Shown: positions 22,601-33,675 of the stretch, piece after piece
How positions within the stretch are numbered: position 1 is the first letter of the stretch
Layout of the letters: every line of letters begins with the position of its first letter
The notes under the pieces: generated by a model
Told to the model about the DNA's origin: nothing
The model's input: the letters and a program-made list of their open reading frames with translations, nothing else
The model's database searches: none
Program-made: the position numbers and the translations under genes
Assembly (NCBI GenBank): GCA_963555705.1
Contig: OY743177.1
Location: forward strand, 53,948,096-54,012,095
Direction of reading: 5' to 3'
Source: Ligustrum vulgare
Taxonomy: Eukaryota > Streptophyta > Magnoliopsida > Lamiales > Oleaceae
DNA length: 64,000 nt

Positions 22601-25600
22601 GAAATCCCTGGAGGATATTCAATTAGAGCTGAATACAATGCAGACTACTAAGTATGTGAACCTCTTTCCTGCTGTTTACTCCAAATTATGATTTTCATCC
22701 CCCTGTTGGTATAATTGAAGATGATCAATTTTATTTTATGAATTTTGTGATGCGAAATTGTTTATCATATTGATCTGCAAATAGCTCATTGGATAGCAGA
22801 CAAACTTTGTTTTCATATATAGAAGCATCTTTGCCGATTTGTGTTCATTTTTCCTTCTGGCGACAGGGATACATTACATCAGGATATTAAGAACTTGAAT
22901 GAGGAATGGAGGAACATGGATCAGGATGTATCTAATCTTCAGGTAAGGTGGCATTCTCTAAGGGAAGAGAAGGCTACTACGGCTAACACATTGGGTAACA
23001 TTAAAAGAGCAGAGGAAGAGTTAGATCGTTTGGCAGAGGAGAAAAGCCGAATTGAGCTTGATGAGAAGGTGATTAATTATTTTGAAATATTTGGCATGCC
23101 TTTACCTGACAATTTAAGTGCTTATTAGTAGGTAATACTTACTAAACCAATTCATCACATATTAGATCTGGAATGCTTACCCATTATATCAACAAATATA
23201 TATGCAATAAATTTAAGTTGAAAAGTTAAAGATTCCACAACAATTATTTTGCATAAGATGACTGTGATAAGTGGCGCCTACATTATGTTGATCAACAGTA
23301 TATCATCATACGAACCTCATGTTGATCTTATCTCTGATCCATATTGTGTTGAGATACATTCAAATTGTTGAATACATGCTAATGAAAATGCTACAAAAAT
23401 AGGTCAATTCAGATTAATAATGGATTTCTGCTGTGTCCATCTGTTAATCATTAATTTCATTTGTTCTTTTTGGAGAAACCAACAAGGCAACATGGAAGAA
23501 AATCTTTTCACGGGCTATTTCACTAGATTGCAAACTATTTTCTTGGAAATAGATGTTAGTTGCAGATTAAGTATCCCAAATTTAACAAAGAAATAAATAA
23601 AAAAATTCTGCTGTAGAAGGGCTCAATGCTGACTCTACTAGTCTTCTAATCGCATATCAAACTGTTCTGTATTATTTTCTTAGATTAAAACTATAAAGGT
23701 GTAGTCTGTGTTATGATGTTCGATTCCTCCTTACTGTAGTCTGTATCTACTCCGCACATGCCGATACACTCAACAGGCAGCTCCAGATGTATAGTTCAGT
23801 TTCCTGATATATATTTTTGCTGTTAAATATATGCTCCTTTATCCTTGATTTATGATGTCTAACACATTGATCTATCTGAAACTTTCAGCATCTGGCTGAT
23901 GCTATTGGTCCTTTAAAAAAGGAGACAGAAAAATTATACAGTGACTACAGTGATCTGAAACTCAAGCTTGATAATGAGTATGACAAGCAGGATAAAGTTA
24001 GAAGAGCATATCAACAGGAAGTTGATACACTCAATAACATGGCTTCTAAGATCAAAGAGTATGTTTTTTGGTCATAAATTTGATCTATATGTTCGTTTTT
24101 ATTGTTTATTAGTTATTTGATAATTAGTTTTGTTTTACCAGGTATAATGACTTGAAAAGGGGAGAGAGATTAAAAGAATTACAAGAAAAACAGATTCTGT
24201 CAGAGTCTCAAGTGCAGAATTGTGAAACCAGAATATTGGAACTTTCTGCTGAACTGACTAAAAGTAAAGATTTAAAGCGTGACCAAGATCAACTGAGACG
24301 CAATATTGTGGATAACTTGGAGTACAGGAACGTGAAGGCTCAAGTGGATGAACTTACACGTGAGATTGAATCACTGGAAGATAGAATCCTGAAGATGGGA
24401 GGTGTTTCCATGGTAGAAGCTGAGCTTGTAAAGCTCTCGAAAGAAAGAGAGAGACTTCTTACTGAAGTATGATTATTCACTCATATGTAGTCTTTACTTC
24501 AGAAGGAGTGACCTTACTAATTAAGCTAGAAATGACATTTTAAGCCCTTGTTTGGTCCTGGAATTTTTTGATAACTTCCCCAAAAACTCATTTTCAGTCA
24601 CACATTTTTATACGACCCACCAATTTCACGCTTTTCAACCACACATTCTCCCAGAAACTCAAATTTTTTCCAAAATATCCTAACACCAAATGGGCTCTAA
24701 CTAGCATTTTTTATGTTGTGTGTCAGATATACATGTCAGTTCTCTGGTTCCTAAATTTTCTAATGGTCAATTGCTGAAAATGTGAGTGATGTATGCACAA
24801 CGATTGCTTGTTTACTTATCTCTGAACTTAAATCCCATTTGGAGTAATAACCATTAATATTTGTGTCAGCAGGGTGTTCCACATATTTATCTCATATATT
24901 TATTTCTTTTGTCGTGTCATGGTACTAGTCTCTTGATTATTTTCTATTATAAATAATTGAGTTATGGCTTCTTGTTGCAGTTAAACAGATACCAGGGAAC
25001 ATTGTCTGTATACAAGGACAATATTTCCAAGAATAAGGTTGATCTGAAACAGACTCAGTATAAGGACATTGACAAACGTTATTTTGATCAACTGATTCAG
25101 CTTAAGGTGTTTTATAATAGAATATACTCAATTATTATTTTATTTTTTTGGATCATTTAATTAACTGTTGACTTTTTCAGACGACTGAGATGGCAAACAA
25201 GGACCTCGACCGCTATTACAATGCACTGGACAAGTGAGAATTCCAATCTTATATCACCTTGTTATTATAAAAGCAAGTTGTTCAGTACTCGTAAAGATTT
25301 TCTTAAAACTCAAATACCTGACATTGTTTCCACTAATTTGTTTTAATTTAGAGCACTTATGCGGTTTCATACTATGAAAATGGAAGAGATAAATAAGATT
25401 ATAAGAGAACTGTGGCAACAGACCTACAGGGGACAAGATATAGATTATATAAGCATTCATTCAGATTCTGAAGGTGCCGGTACTCGATCATACAGCTATA
25501 AGGTAATTATCAGTTATTATCTTCTCTATTTGAATTTGTTTAGTCCTGTATTAATAAAACCACAACCTTTTCCTGAACGTGGAAGAAAAAACGATATTAT

Positions 25601-28600
25601 TATACAAATTTCCCTCCTATACAGCACTTGAATCAAATAAAGCTGTCTAAGGAATTCAGAAAAAAATCCAAGCGTTTTGTGAACAAAATCTATTAAAACT
25701 ATTTGCTGTTCAATCTTAAGAGGTGTAGCTCATATGCAAATGATTGTATTCAGCACTCAATGAGTATATACCCCTCATGGGGTGGCCGAGTTGATGTAGT
25801 AGATGAGCGTGGAGGTCTTTGGTCATGAGTTCGATTGTCCCTACCAACACTTTGTTGGTCAAGATTGTTGCACTGGGCTTGCCAGTGCGGTTTACCTGAC
25901 TGATGTGCAGGTTATTGCGTCAGCTCGAGGGTTTACCCAGTGCGGATCCAATGGTTAGCAGCTGCGGGTTCCTTGTAAATCCAAAAAAAAAAAAGAAGTA
26001 TATAGGTCTCACAGCTTATGGCAATCCCACCGTTTGTGAGGCAGGATATTCGGCCCATGACAACAAGCTCAAGCTCAAATACAAAAATATAAAGTTTGAC
26101 TTCATGTTTGGTTTGAGACAAATTCAAGATTGAGCTTGGCACTATTAACATTATTTATTGCCAAAAAGAAGAATATGTAACTCACTGTTAGATTTTCATA
26201 AGTAACTAGTCAAATATTAGAACAAGTTAATTAATAAAAGATTAGTAGCGTATGTGATTGAGTACATAATCAATTGTAAGTTGATTCCATTTCAAACTTT
26301 AGCATAATTACTAATTGGTAAGTGACTTTCTATAGTTTCCATAGTAAAATTGGTGTCTTACTATTGTTGAGCAGTCTTCAGGGTCTTTATAAAGCAATTT
26401 AATGCTCAATATTCATAAAGGATTTAATTGTTTAAGTTTGTCTAGACTTACTTGAGGTTTTAATCTATCCCTAGATTTACTTTTATTTATCTTCTTTCTT
26501 AAATTCCAAGAGCTTGGAATATATTTGTGCAAAATACCAAATTGGTAGTAGGTAAGGGCGATAAAATCAGGTTTTGGATCGATAAGTGGCTGCGCCACGA
26601 AACACTCAAAGATTCCTTCCCCCGCCTATTCCGATTATCCAAAAATAAAGAATCCCTCATTTCTGATGTTGTCTCGTTTTAGCCTCTTTCCAACCCGACT
26701 TGGTCTTTACAATTTTCCAGGAATTTCAATGATAGAGACTTCGAGGACTTTATCTCTCTCTTAACCTTCTCGAGACCGCAAACCTAGACCAGGCCACTTT
26801 GGACAAACGAATTTGGATAGGCCACCCATCGGGTAATTTTTCCTGCAAATCCTTTCTTAATATAATCCTCAAACCCCCGTACGAATATTGCTTCCCGCAA
26901 ATGAATTTCATTTGGAAGAGTGCGGTGCCATCAAAAATCAAAGTTTTTGCTTGGTTGGTTTCTTTAGGGAAAGTAAACACCTGTGACTTGTTACAATTGA
27001 AAAGGCCTGACTGGTGCTTATCACCGTCTTTTTGTATTATGTGCAGAAAGACGAATGAAAGTATCGATCACATCTTAATTCATTGTGAGTTTGTTAGAAA
27101 GATTTGGGATAAAATCCTGTGTATGTTTGGCGAAGCAGGAGTTCTGCCACGAAAATGGGCTGATCTGATCCTTATTAAATGGCATTCTGGGGAGAGAGGA
27201 AAGCAGAGAAAGGAGTTATGGAAGTTGATTGTCATGGGAATAGCATGGGCCATATGGATAGAGAGGAATCGGAGAATTTTTGATAACATTGAACGATCAA
27301 TAGAAGATTTATGGGATAACATCATATTTTTTACAGGATTATGGGTAAGGTCAGCAGGGAACTTCAGCGGTCTGGATAGTTTCTTATTGTGGTTAAATCC
27401 GACTAGCTATCTAGAAACCACACGTCTCTAATAATTGTGAACTTTTTTGGTTTATAGCCCTGATTTGGCTTTTTAGGTTTTATGGTGTGGATATCTTATC
27501 CATATGCTCTTGTAATTGTTCATTTTTCATCATGAATAAAATTATCGTTTCCTATCAAAAAAAAAAAAAAAAAATTCTATCTTCAGCTGTCAACTGATTT
27601 GTTATTTTCTTACACTGAAGAGATCACTACAGAAAGGAGTGCCTCAATGTAACATATCAACATTTTAAAATGAATGATACGGTTCATCATATGCAGGAAC
27701 AGAAACTGATTTTGACATTATGATGCAAATACAGCCAATCTCAGCAATACCGATTTTTTCTAGACCTAACAGTCCAAAAACCTTCCTTATCAATTTGTGG
27801 GGTTCTCCCCATATGATGGGGTTCTAACTCTCTGATCTATCTGCTCCACTTTTCTCTGCGACCTTGCAATTTATGAAGAATTGATAAATGGTCTGGATTC
27901 CCAAGCTCATATTGAAGCAACTCTTTTACATTCTCGTACCATATCACAACTATTTTTGTGATATCCCAATTTCGGATACATGTCAGTGAAGCCTTCTCTT
28001 TTGAGTTTTTACTAAGAAAACTTCTGCAAACTAACTTTTCCTAGAGTCTCCTTGGTTATCTCTATCAGTCTTGTTAACATCCAAGCTTTACTCAGCTAAC
28101 CTTGGTCTATGGTTCTAAACATTTGCTGTAAAATCTCGAAAATACCCACCCTTTTAAAGAAGAGAAATAAGGAAAAAAGGGAAAAACAAAATATTAACTT
28201 GCATCGAACAAGAATTGTTTGTGGTTGGAACTGTATTAGGTATATCTTAAAGAGATTTAATTCTTATTAATGATGTAATTTCAGGTTTTAATGCAAACTG
28301 GTGATGCGGAGTTAGAAATGCGAGGAAGGTGTAGTGCTGGACAGAAGGTTAGCTTAGAATGTGTTCTGAACCTATGATATTTTATTTATTTATTTTAATA
28401 ATGTTCTTTTGATCTGATATTGAAGTTAGAGCATTTTTTATCATTTTATTTCCATCTATTATGTTCTATATTCTCTCTCTCTCACTCACTCTTCTTCTTC
28501 TTCTTCTTCTTTTTTCCCTTTCCCTGTCTGTTTTTAGGTCCTTGCTTCACTTATAATCAGATTGGCACTAGCTGAGACTTTTTGCCTTAATTGTGGAATA

Positions 28601-29137
28601 TTGGCCCTTGATGAACCAACTACAAACTTGGATGGCCCTAATTCTGAATCTCTTGCTGCAGCTATCCTGAGGTATTGGCAACTCAACTATAAATGAATGG
28701 TTACATCATGTTTGGTAAAATGTATTTGGATAGTATGGGAAAAAAGAAAGTTAAAATCTTGTCTCTCATACTATATTACTATATACTGTTGTTAATAATG
28801 TGTACCGGACATGCCTTTAGATTTAAGATCCCTTCTCCATTTACACTTTTCTGGATCTTCGACTTCAACAGAATAATGGAGGACAGAAAAGGTCAGGAAA
28901 ACTTTCAACTGATTGTCATTACGCACGATGAGCGGTTTGCTCAACTTATTGGTCAAAGGCAACATGCTGAGAAGTACTATCGCATAACGAAGGACGACTA
29001 GTGAGCCTAATTATTTTACCATCCTTTACTGTTATATAGCTGTATAATTTCCTGTAATGTTACTCATTTGCACATCTCCTTTTTGTTCTTTTTTCAGTCA
29101 GCACAGCATAATTGAAGCCCAAGAAATATTTGATTGA
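10681..29137 (+). CDS. RAD50: DNA repair protein RAD50, 27 exons
   Basis: RAD50 is the SMC-like ATPase of the MRE11-RAD50-NBS1 complex, which tethers and processes DNA double-strand breaks and supports telomere maintenance in the nucleus. Joining 27 exons by GT-AG (one GC-AG) junctions gives 3951 nt, that is 1316 residues without an internal stop, matching the usual length of plant RAD50. Walker A GPNGAGKT is at residues 34-41, the zinc hook CPCC (CXXC) at 695-698 in the middle of two long coiled-coil arms, the ABC signature SAGQK at about 1212-1216, and Walker B with D-loop ([12 protein letters not shown]) at about 1238-1249. It ends QEIFD. ATG at 10681 gives the conserved N-terminus [15 protein letters not shown]. 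The gene looks functional; its large size comes from transposon-filled introns 1, 13 and 23. Exact exon ends are read by eye. Confidence 0.96.
11340..11853 (-). repeat. 3' LTR of the intron-1 Gypsy remnant
   Basis: Read on the minus strand the LTR starts TGTCACACTAC, directly after the purine-rich GAGGGGAAGGGA, and ends GAATTGTGACA. The termini TGTCACA/TGTGACA are mutually inverted. The length of 514 bp fits Reina/Tekay-like chromoviruses; clade is inference. The flanking pentamer on the left is TATTA; the element's other end is lost. Confidence 0.8.
11820..12542 (-). pseudogene. Integrase C-terminus with chromodomain (partial)
   Basis: The 240-codon open stretch starts [21 protein letters not shown], continues through [19 protein letters not shown] (integrase C-terminal module) and [11 protein letters not shown], and ends in a chromodomain with WLVKWSGL and STWEP. 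Chromodomains of this type direct integration to particular chromatin. It is a remnant inside a RAD50 intron and in antisense to RAD50, and upstream pol is interrupted by stops. No host function is implied. Confidence 0.88.
14114..14260. mobile_element. MITE family B copy in RAD50 intron 3
   Basis: Ends are inverted: AGCCTGTTTGGT on the left, and TTAGAGCCAGTTTGGT read inward from the right. The interior contains TATGTGGTTGAAAAGTGATGAG. Related copies sit at 24542-24700 (opposite orientation) and 44778-44943. There is no coding capacity. The length near 150 bp is typical of MITEs. Confidence 0.6.
16171..16200. repeat. (TC)n microsatellite
   Basis: An uninterrupted TC dinucleotide run lies six bases after the 5' splice site of RAD50 intron 5. 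A second CT run occurs at about 17647-17672, near the intron's 3' end. Both are candidates for length polymorphism. Confidence 0.85.
16847..17354. mobile_element. MITE family C copy in RAD50 intron 5
   Basis: A roughly 500-bp segment starts CGTTTGATAG and ends CTATCAAAGA (imperfect inverted repeats), with internal landmarks GGGTGGAAAGAAAATGAATTC, TTTAATTTTCTAGGTAGAAAAAG and a (TAA)n stretch. The same order occurs at 29821-30362 and partly at 43965-44232. It is non-coding. The TIRs are short, and superfamily is not certain. Confidence 0.65.
18922..18938. repeat. Poly(C)17 tract in RAD50 intron 8
   Basis: Seventeen consecutive cytosines occur between CTCAACA and AACCCAACTC. Such a tract is unusual in this AT-rich DNA. 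The complementary G17 could form G-quadruplex structures and is also prone to sequencing or replication slippage. Confidence 0.85.
20523..21145. mobile_element. hAT-like non-autonomous element in RAD50 intron 13
   Basis: The left end is TAGGGACGACAA; the right end read inward is TCGGGATGACAA, matching at 10 of 12 positions. The flanking octamers CGACTGAT and AAACTGAC share ACTGA, compatible with a decayed 8-bp duplication. The subterminal regions are GC-rich (CCCGAGCCCC, GGTGGGGCACACC), whereas the middle is AT-rich, as in the element at 38404-38815. No transposase frame is present. Confidence 0.6.
24542..24700. mobile_element. MITE family B copy in RAD50 intron 20
   Basis: It starts AAGCCCTTGTTTGGT and, read inward from the right, TTAGAGCCCATTTGGT. 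The interior is in reverse orientation relative to the copy at 14114 (TTTTCAACCACACATTCTCCC). It is about 160 bp and non-coding. Confidence 0.6.
25771..25996 (+). mobile_element. tRNA-derived SINE in RAD50 intron 23
   Basis: Near the 5' end lie an RNA polymerase III A box (TGGCCGAGTTG, 25783-25793) and, about 33 bp on, a B-box-like GAGTTCGATTGTCC (25827-25840). The unit ends in an A-rich tail (25983-25994). The octamer AGTATATA flanks it on both sides (25763-25770 and 25997-26004), a target-site duplication made by LINE-type reverse transcription. The body is not tRNA-like beyond the boxes. The copy lies in the sense direction of RAD50. The tail and TSD are well preserved, suggesting moderate age. 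Confidence 0.85.
26500..27574 (+). mobile_element. 5'-truncated LINE (L1 type) in RAD50 intron 23
   Basis: The 3' end of a plant L1-like element survives. The coding part 26799-27431 (about 210 codons) holds the zinc-binding domain that follows the RT in plant LINEs: [32 protein letters not shown], then [18 protein letters not shown]. It ends with [13 protein letters not shown]. Upstream to about 26500 a broken frame continues ([15 protein letters not shown]) with an in-frame stop. The element closes with an A18 tail (27557-27574). RT and endonuclease are missing, so it is dead on arrival. Confidence 0.85.
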
Positions 29138-29570
29138 TATCACATTATTCTCCAGCTCAGGCCATTTTGATTATAGCTTGACATGCGATGACATGAAAGT
29201 AGAGGCTGCTGCTCCTCCCGGTTTATCAGTGGTACCATTGCATTTGCCATGTTCTTGAATTATGTTTGGAGTTGAAATTATTTTCAAAATATTCGACACC
29301 AATTTAACAGAAACATCTAAAATATATGTTAGGATTTGTTACTTCTTTCCAAGATCTGTCATCAGGTAAATGGGAAAAGTGCAATGCTTGTAAAATAATT
29401 GAGGGATGGATGTGTAATGGCCAGACGTAGGATTTCCTCTTTAGATTTTCTGAGTGACCATTTGTGAAATCATTATAAACTTCAGTGACCATTGGTGAAA
29501 TAGCCCAAATATCTATGCATAACACTATATATATTTCACGGAAAATGATACTTTCACCACAAAAATGTAC

Positions 29571-29663
29571 TTCATATTTGACACCCCTCTACATGGGTGT
29601 AGGACCTACATGGGACCCATCACGTGAGTCTCACACCTCATGTGAGAGAGGTGTCAAATGTGA
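29571..29663. repeat. Short foldback about 430 bp downstream of RAD50
   Basis: Arms of about 20 nt pair: ATTTGACACCCCTCTACATG on the left with CATGTGAGAGAGGTGTCAAAT on the right (one or two mismatches). The loop of about 45 nt contains a second small inverted pair (CCTACATGGG/CCCATCACG, weak). It may be a minimal MITE or a structured RNA if transcribed. No host-gene relation is evident. Confidence 0.5.
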
Positions 29664-29820
29664 GGTCATTTTTGAGTTGATTGTATAATTTTCCATATTC
29701 AACGCACAACTTTACTGATGCGAAGTACAATCTATATGTCTCTGGGTCACCCACCCGCAAAGTGAAGCCCAACCATTTATATTATAGTGGAATGCTTTAT
29801 ACAAGCTCGGTGAAAATACA

Positions 29821-30362
29821 CTTAGGCTGTGTTTGATAGCGATGATGGAAATTGGGTGGAAAGAAAATGAATTCCAGGGAATTGAATTCTAGGGAATTAA
29901 ATTCCTGTGAATTGAAAGTTTATGTGTTTGATTGGTTTAATTTTCTAGGTAGAAAAAGTGAAGAATTTTCCAACTTTTGTTGTTTGATTGACACTATTTT
30001 CTATGAAAAATAAAGTAAAATTTAGCTATTATAATATTTCTTATTATTTTTTTTTTCATTTTTTAACAAGTTTGTACTTAATAATAATAATAATGTTAAT
30101 TTTTAGAAAAAAAATAAATCAATTAGTAACAACAAAAATGATCAAACGTAATGAAAATGGTATAAGATTTTTCATGGAAAATAAAACCTCCTCCTCCCCT
30201 AGGAAAACGAATTCATCCAAAATAAGGAAAATACCGGATTTCGAGGTAAGTGAAAAAATGAATTCAATGGAAAACTTAGGCAACCAAACAACGCAAAGTT
30301 GGAAAATCACGTGGAAAACAATATTTTCCACGAAAAACTTCGCCTATCAAACACACTCTTAG
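29821..30362. mobile_element. MITE family C copy between RAD50 and SHMT
   Basis: The left end is CTTAGGCTGTGTTTGATAGC; the right end read inward is CTAAGAGTGTGTTTGATAGG, giving about 20-bp imperfect terminal inverted repeats. The interior matches 16847-17354 in order (GGGTGGAAAGAAAATGAATTCC, TTTCTAGGTAGAAAAAGTG, (TAA)n). It is 542 bp and non-coding. It is the best-preserved copy of this family here. Confidence 0.72.
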
Positions 30363-31140
30363 TTTGGGATTTTTGGACCTTTGCACTTTAAAGAGCATTT
30401 TGGTTTTTATTCAGTTGATTTTACTTCTTCGACCTTTAATTTTTGTAGTAAATTTAAAATGTTAATGATCCCTGGTCTATGCTGTCACATTGTTTAATGG
30501 CACTCATCTTACGTCTATCATATAAATAGGTGATCATCAACGCTCTAAATGTATTTACATTATTCATTCAATTCAAAATTTTCTATGAAGTCTTATCTCA
30601 AGTAAAAGAATGTAAAACAATTTTAAGAGGATTTTTGAAGGCTTTCTGAACACAACATCTTTATTTTAAAGATCGATTCTTCAAATTAAGTTTTGAAATA
30701 TTATCTATTAGAACTTTTTAAAATAATTTATTTGATCTTCATTATAATTTTAATACATTCTCTTACTTTTAATCACATTCTCCAATAAAATAATACTACA
30801 CGTTAAAAAAATTCCTTATTTTTTAACCACATTCTTAAAAAATCAATATAGAATTTTTGAGGAAAAAAAGAAAAACGAACAGTTTAAAATAGATAACATT
30901 GTTGAAGTGTATAAAAAGTTTTACTATCTAAATTTAAAGATGCATTTTATTATACAAAATTTTGTTTATATGAAAATAGAGAGTTTATTGAAGATGTTCT
31001 GAAAACATGGTATAGAAAAAAGAAAAAAAAAAAAAAAAGGATGATTAAGACGGCCCCAGGACCCAACCATCCAATCCTTATTGGGGCCTGAATCTGATGA
31101 AAGAAGGAAAAACACACGCACACAAAAGATAACAATGCAA
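30363..31140. other. AT-rich intergenic DNA without recognisable gene
   Basis: Only low-complexity AT-rich sequence is seen, including a poly(A) run at about 31022-31037. No conserved coding frame, RNA gene or terminal-repeat element could be identified. The segment 31141-31352 next to it is probably the 3' UTR of SHMT. Confidence 0.6.
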
Positions 31141-31352
31141 CATTAAATTGCTTGTGTATTATTTTCAGCTTTTCACAAACAGAACAAACAATTAAATTTC
31201 AAATCCAATAACAAAAGCATGGTTCCTACTCTAGAATAACAACTGTGAAAAAACATGGATCTTGATCTTCTCAGATCCCTTTTAGTGGAAAAAAATCGAC
31301 TCAAAAACAACAGAAAATACTATTAAGTAACATCATCCATGAACTGATTTAG

Positions 31353-33462
31353 TCACTGGTACTTCATCTCGGACATCTTGAATCCGGGCATGTCAAAGGA
31401 GGAGGAGAATTTCTCAACATCAGCCTTGAGTTCCTCAATGTCTTTGTTGTCCACAAGCCCCTTGTTGAAGTCCTTCAATAGCTTCCCATACTCCTTCTGG
31501 ATGTTCAAGGTGAGAGTCACAGCGCGGTGGAGGAATTCAGCTATCTGCTCAAAGTCTTTCTCAACCAGACCCCTTGATGTCATAGCAGGAGCTCCTGCAA
31601 CGGAAACCCACGTTACTTGATCATGTGCAAATATCATTCTTAAATATAAGAACCGCGATCAAGGAATGTGTCAATGATACAAAAATAAAGATAAGATTCC
31701 ACTAGGAGCTCCATATACAAAGTGAACCACAACCCTCAATGTAATAGAAGTACCAAAAATGCCTGACTACCACGTGGCTGATACATGCCACTGGCATCAG
31801 CATGTGTACATTGGCCATCCGGCAAAAGATTGGTTCTGATAGAAGTATCCCACCCATTAAGCAAGCAAAGTTCCTACTTATCCAACAAGTCAAGTTTTTA
31901 ATAAAATCTTGAAACCATTACACTTTCCACAGCAAAAGAAACCACGGCTCTACTAAATTAGTACTAATGCGAGTCCGACTCTTACCAATGCGAACTCCTC
32001 CAGGTGCCAAGGCACTGCTGTCACCAAAAACAGCATTTTTGTTAACAGTAATGTTGCACAGGTCACAGAGCTTCTCAACCTTGTTTCCTGGAAATAATAC
32101 CACACCAATGATGATAATGAACTCTCTACAAAAGCTATCTTACACACAAACTGGTTAAGTCTAAAGCCAATACCTGTCAATCCAAGAGGGCGAAGATCCC
32201 ACAGAACCAAGTGGTTCTCGGTTCCACCGGTGACGAGCTTGTATCCTTTGCTCATCAGATAATTGCCAAGGGCAACAGCATTGGCCCTGACTTGCTTAGC
32301 ATAGGCCTTGAATCCAGGTGACATTGCCTGTTTCAGAGCTACAGCTAGAGCGCCAATCTGGTGATTGTGGGGACCGCCTTGGAGGGAAGGGAATACGGCA
32401 AAGTTGATCTTGTCCTCAAAGTCATAAACTGCATCCTCCGGCTGGCCTTTCTTGGGTGGCTTTGGACCCTTCCTGTAGAAGATCATGCCGGCCCTAGGAC
32501 CCCTCAGACTCTTGTGAGTGGTAGTTGTGACTATGTCACAGTACTCGAACGGATCTGCTGCTTCCTAAGAACATTAAAGATTATCACTATTGTCAAATTA
32601 AAGCAAAGAATTGTATATATAGAATGAAAAGGCTAAAACACCATTTATATATCTTATCTTAAGATCCAAATCCAAATGTATGTATTCTGATCTAACATTT
32701 CCAAAACAATTTAACAGTGAGTGTAAGATCCACAAGCAGATATAGTCACACGAGAAATGAAACGCATTGAAAAATCATGAATACCTGAGCAGCAACAAGG
32801 CCACTAATGTGAGCCATGTCGCAAAGCAGAAGTGCGCCGCATTTATCCGCAATCTCCCTGAACCTTTTGTAATCCCAGTCCCTGGGATAAGCACTTCCTC
32901 CACAAATAATCAACTTAGGCCTGAAATCTAGGGCTTTCTCCTCCAATTTATCGTAATCGATGTAGCCTGTCTTCGAATCCACCTTATAAGGCAAGCTCTC
33001 GAAGTAAATCGATGTGGCACTGATTTTCTTCCCACCGGCTGTATAATACCCATGTGTCAAATGCCCTCCAGAAGGCAAATCAAGGCCCATGATCCTATCA
33101 TGTGGGTTGAGCACCGCCGTGTACGCGGCGAAATTCGCTGGAGAACCACTGTAAGGCTGGACATTGACACCCCACTTGGTGGGATCCAGGCGGTAAGCCT
33201 GGAGAGCGCGGGAACGGGTGAGATTTTCGATTTGGTCGATGTATTCGTTACCTCCGTAATATCGGTTCCCCGGCATGCCCTCGGAGTACTTGTTGGTGAG
33301 GGCGCTGCCGAGGGCTTCAATGACGGCGAAGGAAGTGAAATTCTCGGAGGCGATCAGCTCGATGCCGCGGCACTGGCGGCGTTTCTCCTTCTCAATGAGA
33401 TCGTGGATCTCTGGATCCACGGCGGCGAGAGGAGTGTTGCCCCAGGTATCCACTGGATCCAT
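31353..33462 (-). CDS. SHM4: Serine hydroxymethyltransferase, cytosolic type
   Basis: The enzyme converts serine and tetrahydrofolate to glycine and 5,10-methylene-THF using pyridoxal phosphate, feeding one-carbon units to methionine, thymidylate and purine synthesis. Four exons on the minus strand, 33462-32785, 32564-32174, 32087-31986 and 31594-31353, join in frame to 1413 nt, 470 residues, the usual length of plant cytosolic SHMT. Landmarks are [59 protein letters not shown] and the PLP-binding lysine in [10 protein letters not shown] (Lys about 244). The start [12 protein letters not shown] was chosen because it matches cytosolic forms. The frame is open further upstream (to 33675), but that part has no plastid or mitochondrial presequence character and no conservation I recognise. 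The paralogue symbol is by similarity. Confidence 0.96.
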
Positions 33463-33545
33463 CTTTGGTGACGATAGTGCTTTTAGAAAAAATGCGAGAG
33501 AGGGAGAGGAGAGGGGAAGAGGGGGCGGGGTGGAGAAGGCAAGAA
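33463..33545 (-). promoter_or_regulatory. SHMT pyrimidine-rich leader
   Basis: Directly upstream of the start codon the minus strand is very CT-rich (runs such as CCTCTTCCCCTCTCCTCTCC), a common feature of plant housekeeping 5' UTRs. No TATA box could be assigned with confidence. The transcription start is unknown. Confidence 0.45.
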
Positions 33546-33675
33546 CGAATACGAGACTGGGGTTTGATTTAAGGATGTTGAGGAATGGAGTGGGTGAAAT
33601 CGGGAATGGACAAAGATACCCTTTGGTGGGTGTGGTGGTTGGGGATGGATATAGGCAAGGTTGTCCGCTGTCCAC

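Larger units (their letters stand above)
10681..29137 (+). other. RAD50: RAD50 exon map
   Basis: Coding exons: 10681-10803, 13559-13645, 13726-13893, 15414-15589, 16050-16164, 17699-17927, 18086-18264, 18370-18540, 19205-19309, 19395-19502, 19579-19790, 19896-19988, 20148-20275, 21485-21599, 21698-21827, 21929-22138, 22443-22651, 22867-23068, 23889-24058, 24142-24466, 24981-25106, 25181-25233, 25352-25502, 28285-28347, 28538-28671, 28872-29000, 29098-29137. Phases add up across every junction. Intron 11 has a GC donor (GCAAGT at 19791). Intron 5 ends with a long CT run (about 17647-17672) upstream of its acceptor. Other introns longer than 300 bp (3, 4, 8, 16, 18, 20) hold no gene that I can recognise apart from the repeats listed separately. 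Confidence 0.9.

Noticed and set aside
25783..25840. tRNA gene suggested by A and B boxes
   Set aside because: No cloverleaf or acceptor stem forms, and an A tail with a TSD marks it as a SINE.
33052..33471. 139-codon plus-strand frame over SHMT exon 1
   Set aside because: It is an antisense shadow of a conserved, GC-richer exon and has no domain.
33463..33675. Upstream extension of the SHMT frame as a transit peptide
   Set aside because: The extension is Pro/Ser/Leu-rich 5' UTR sequence; the conserved cytosolic N-terminus starts at 33462, and organellar SHMTs have a different mature start.
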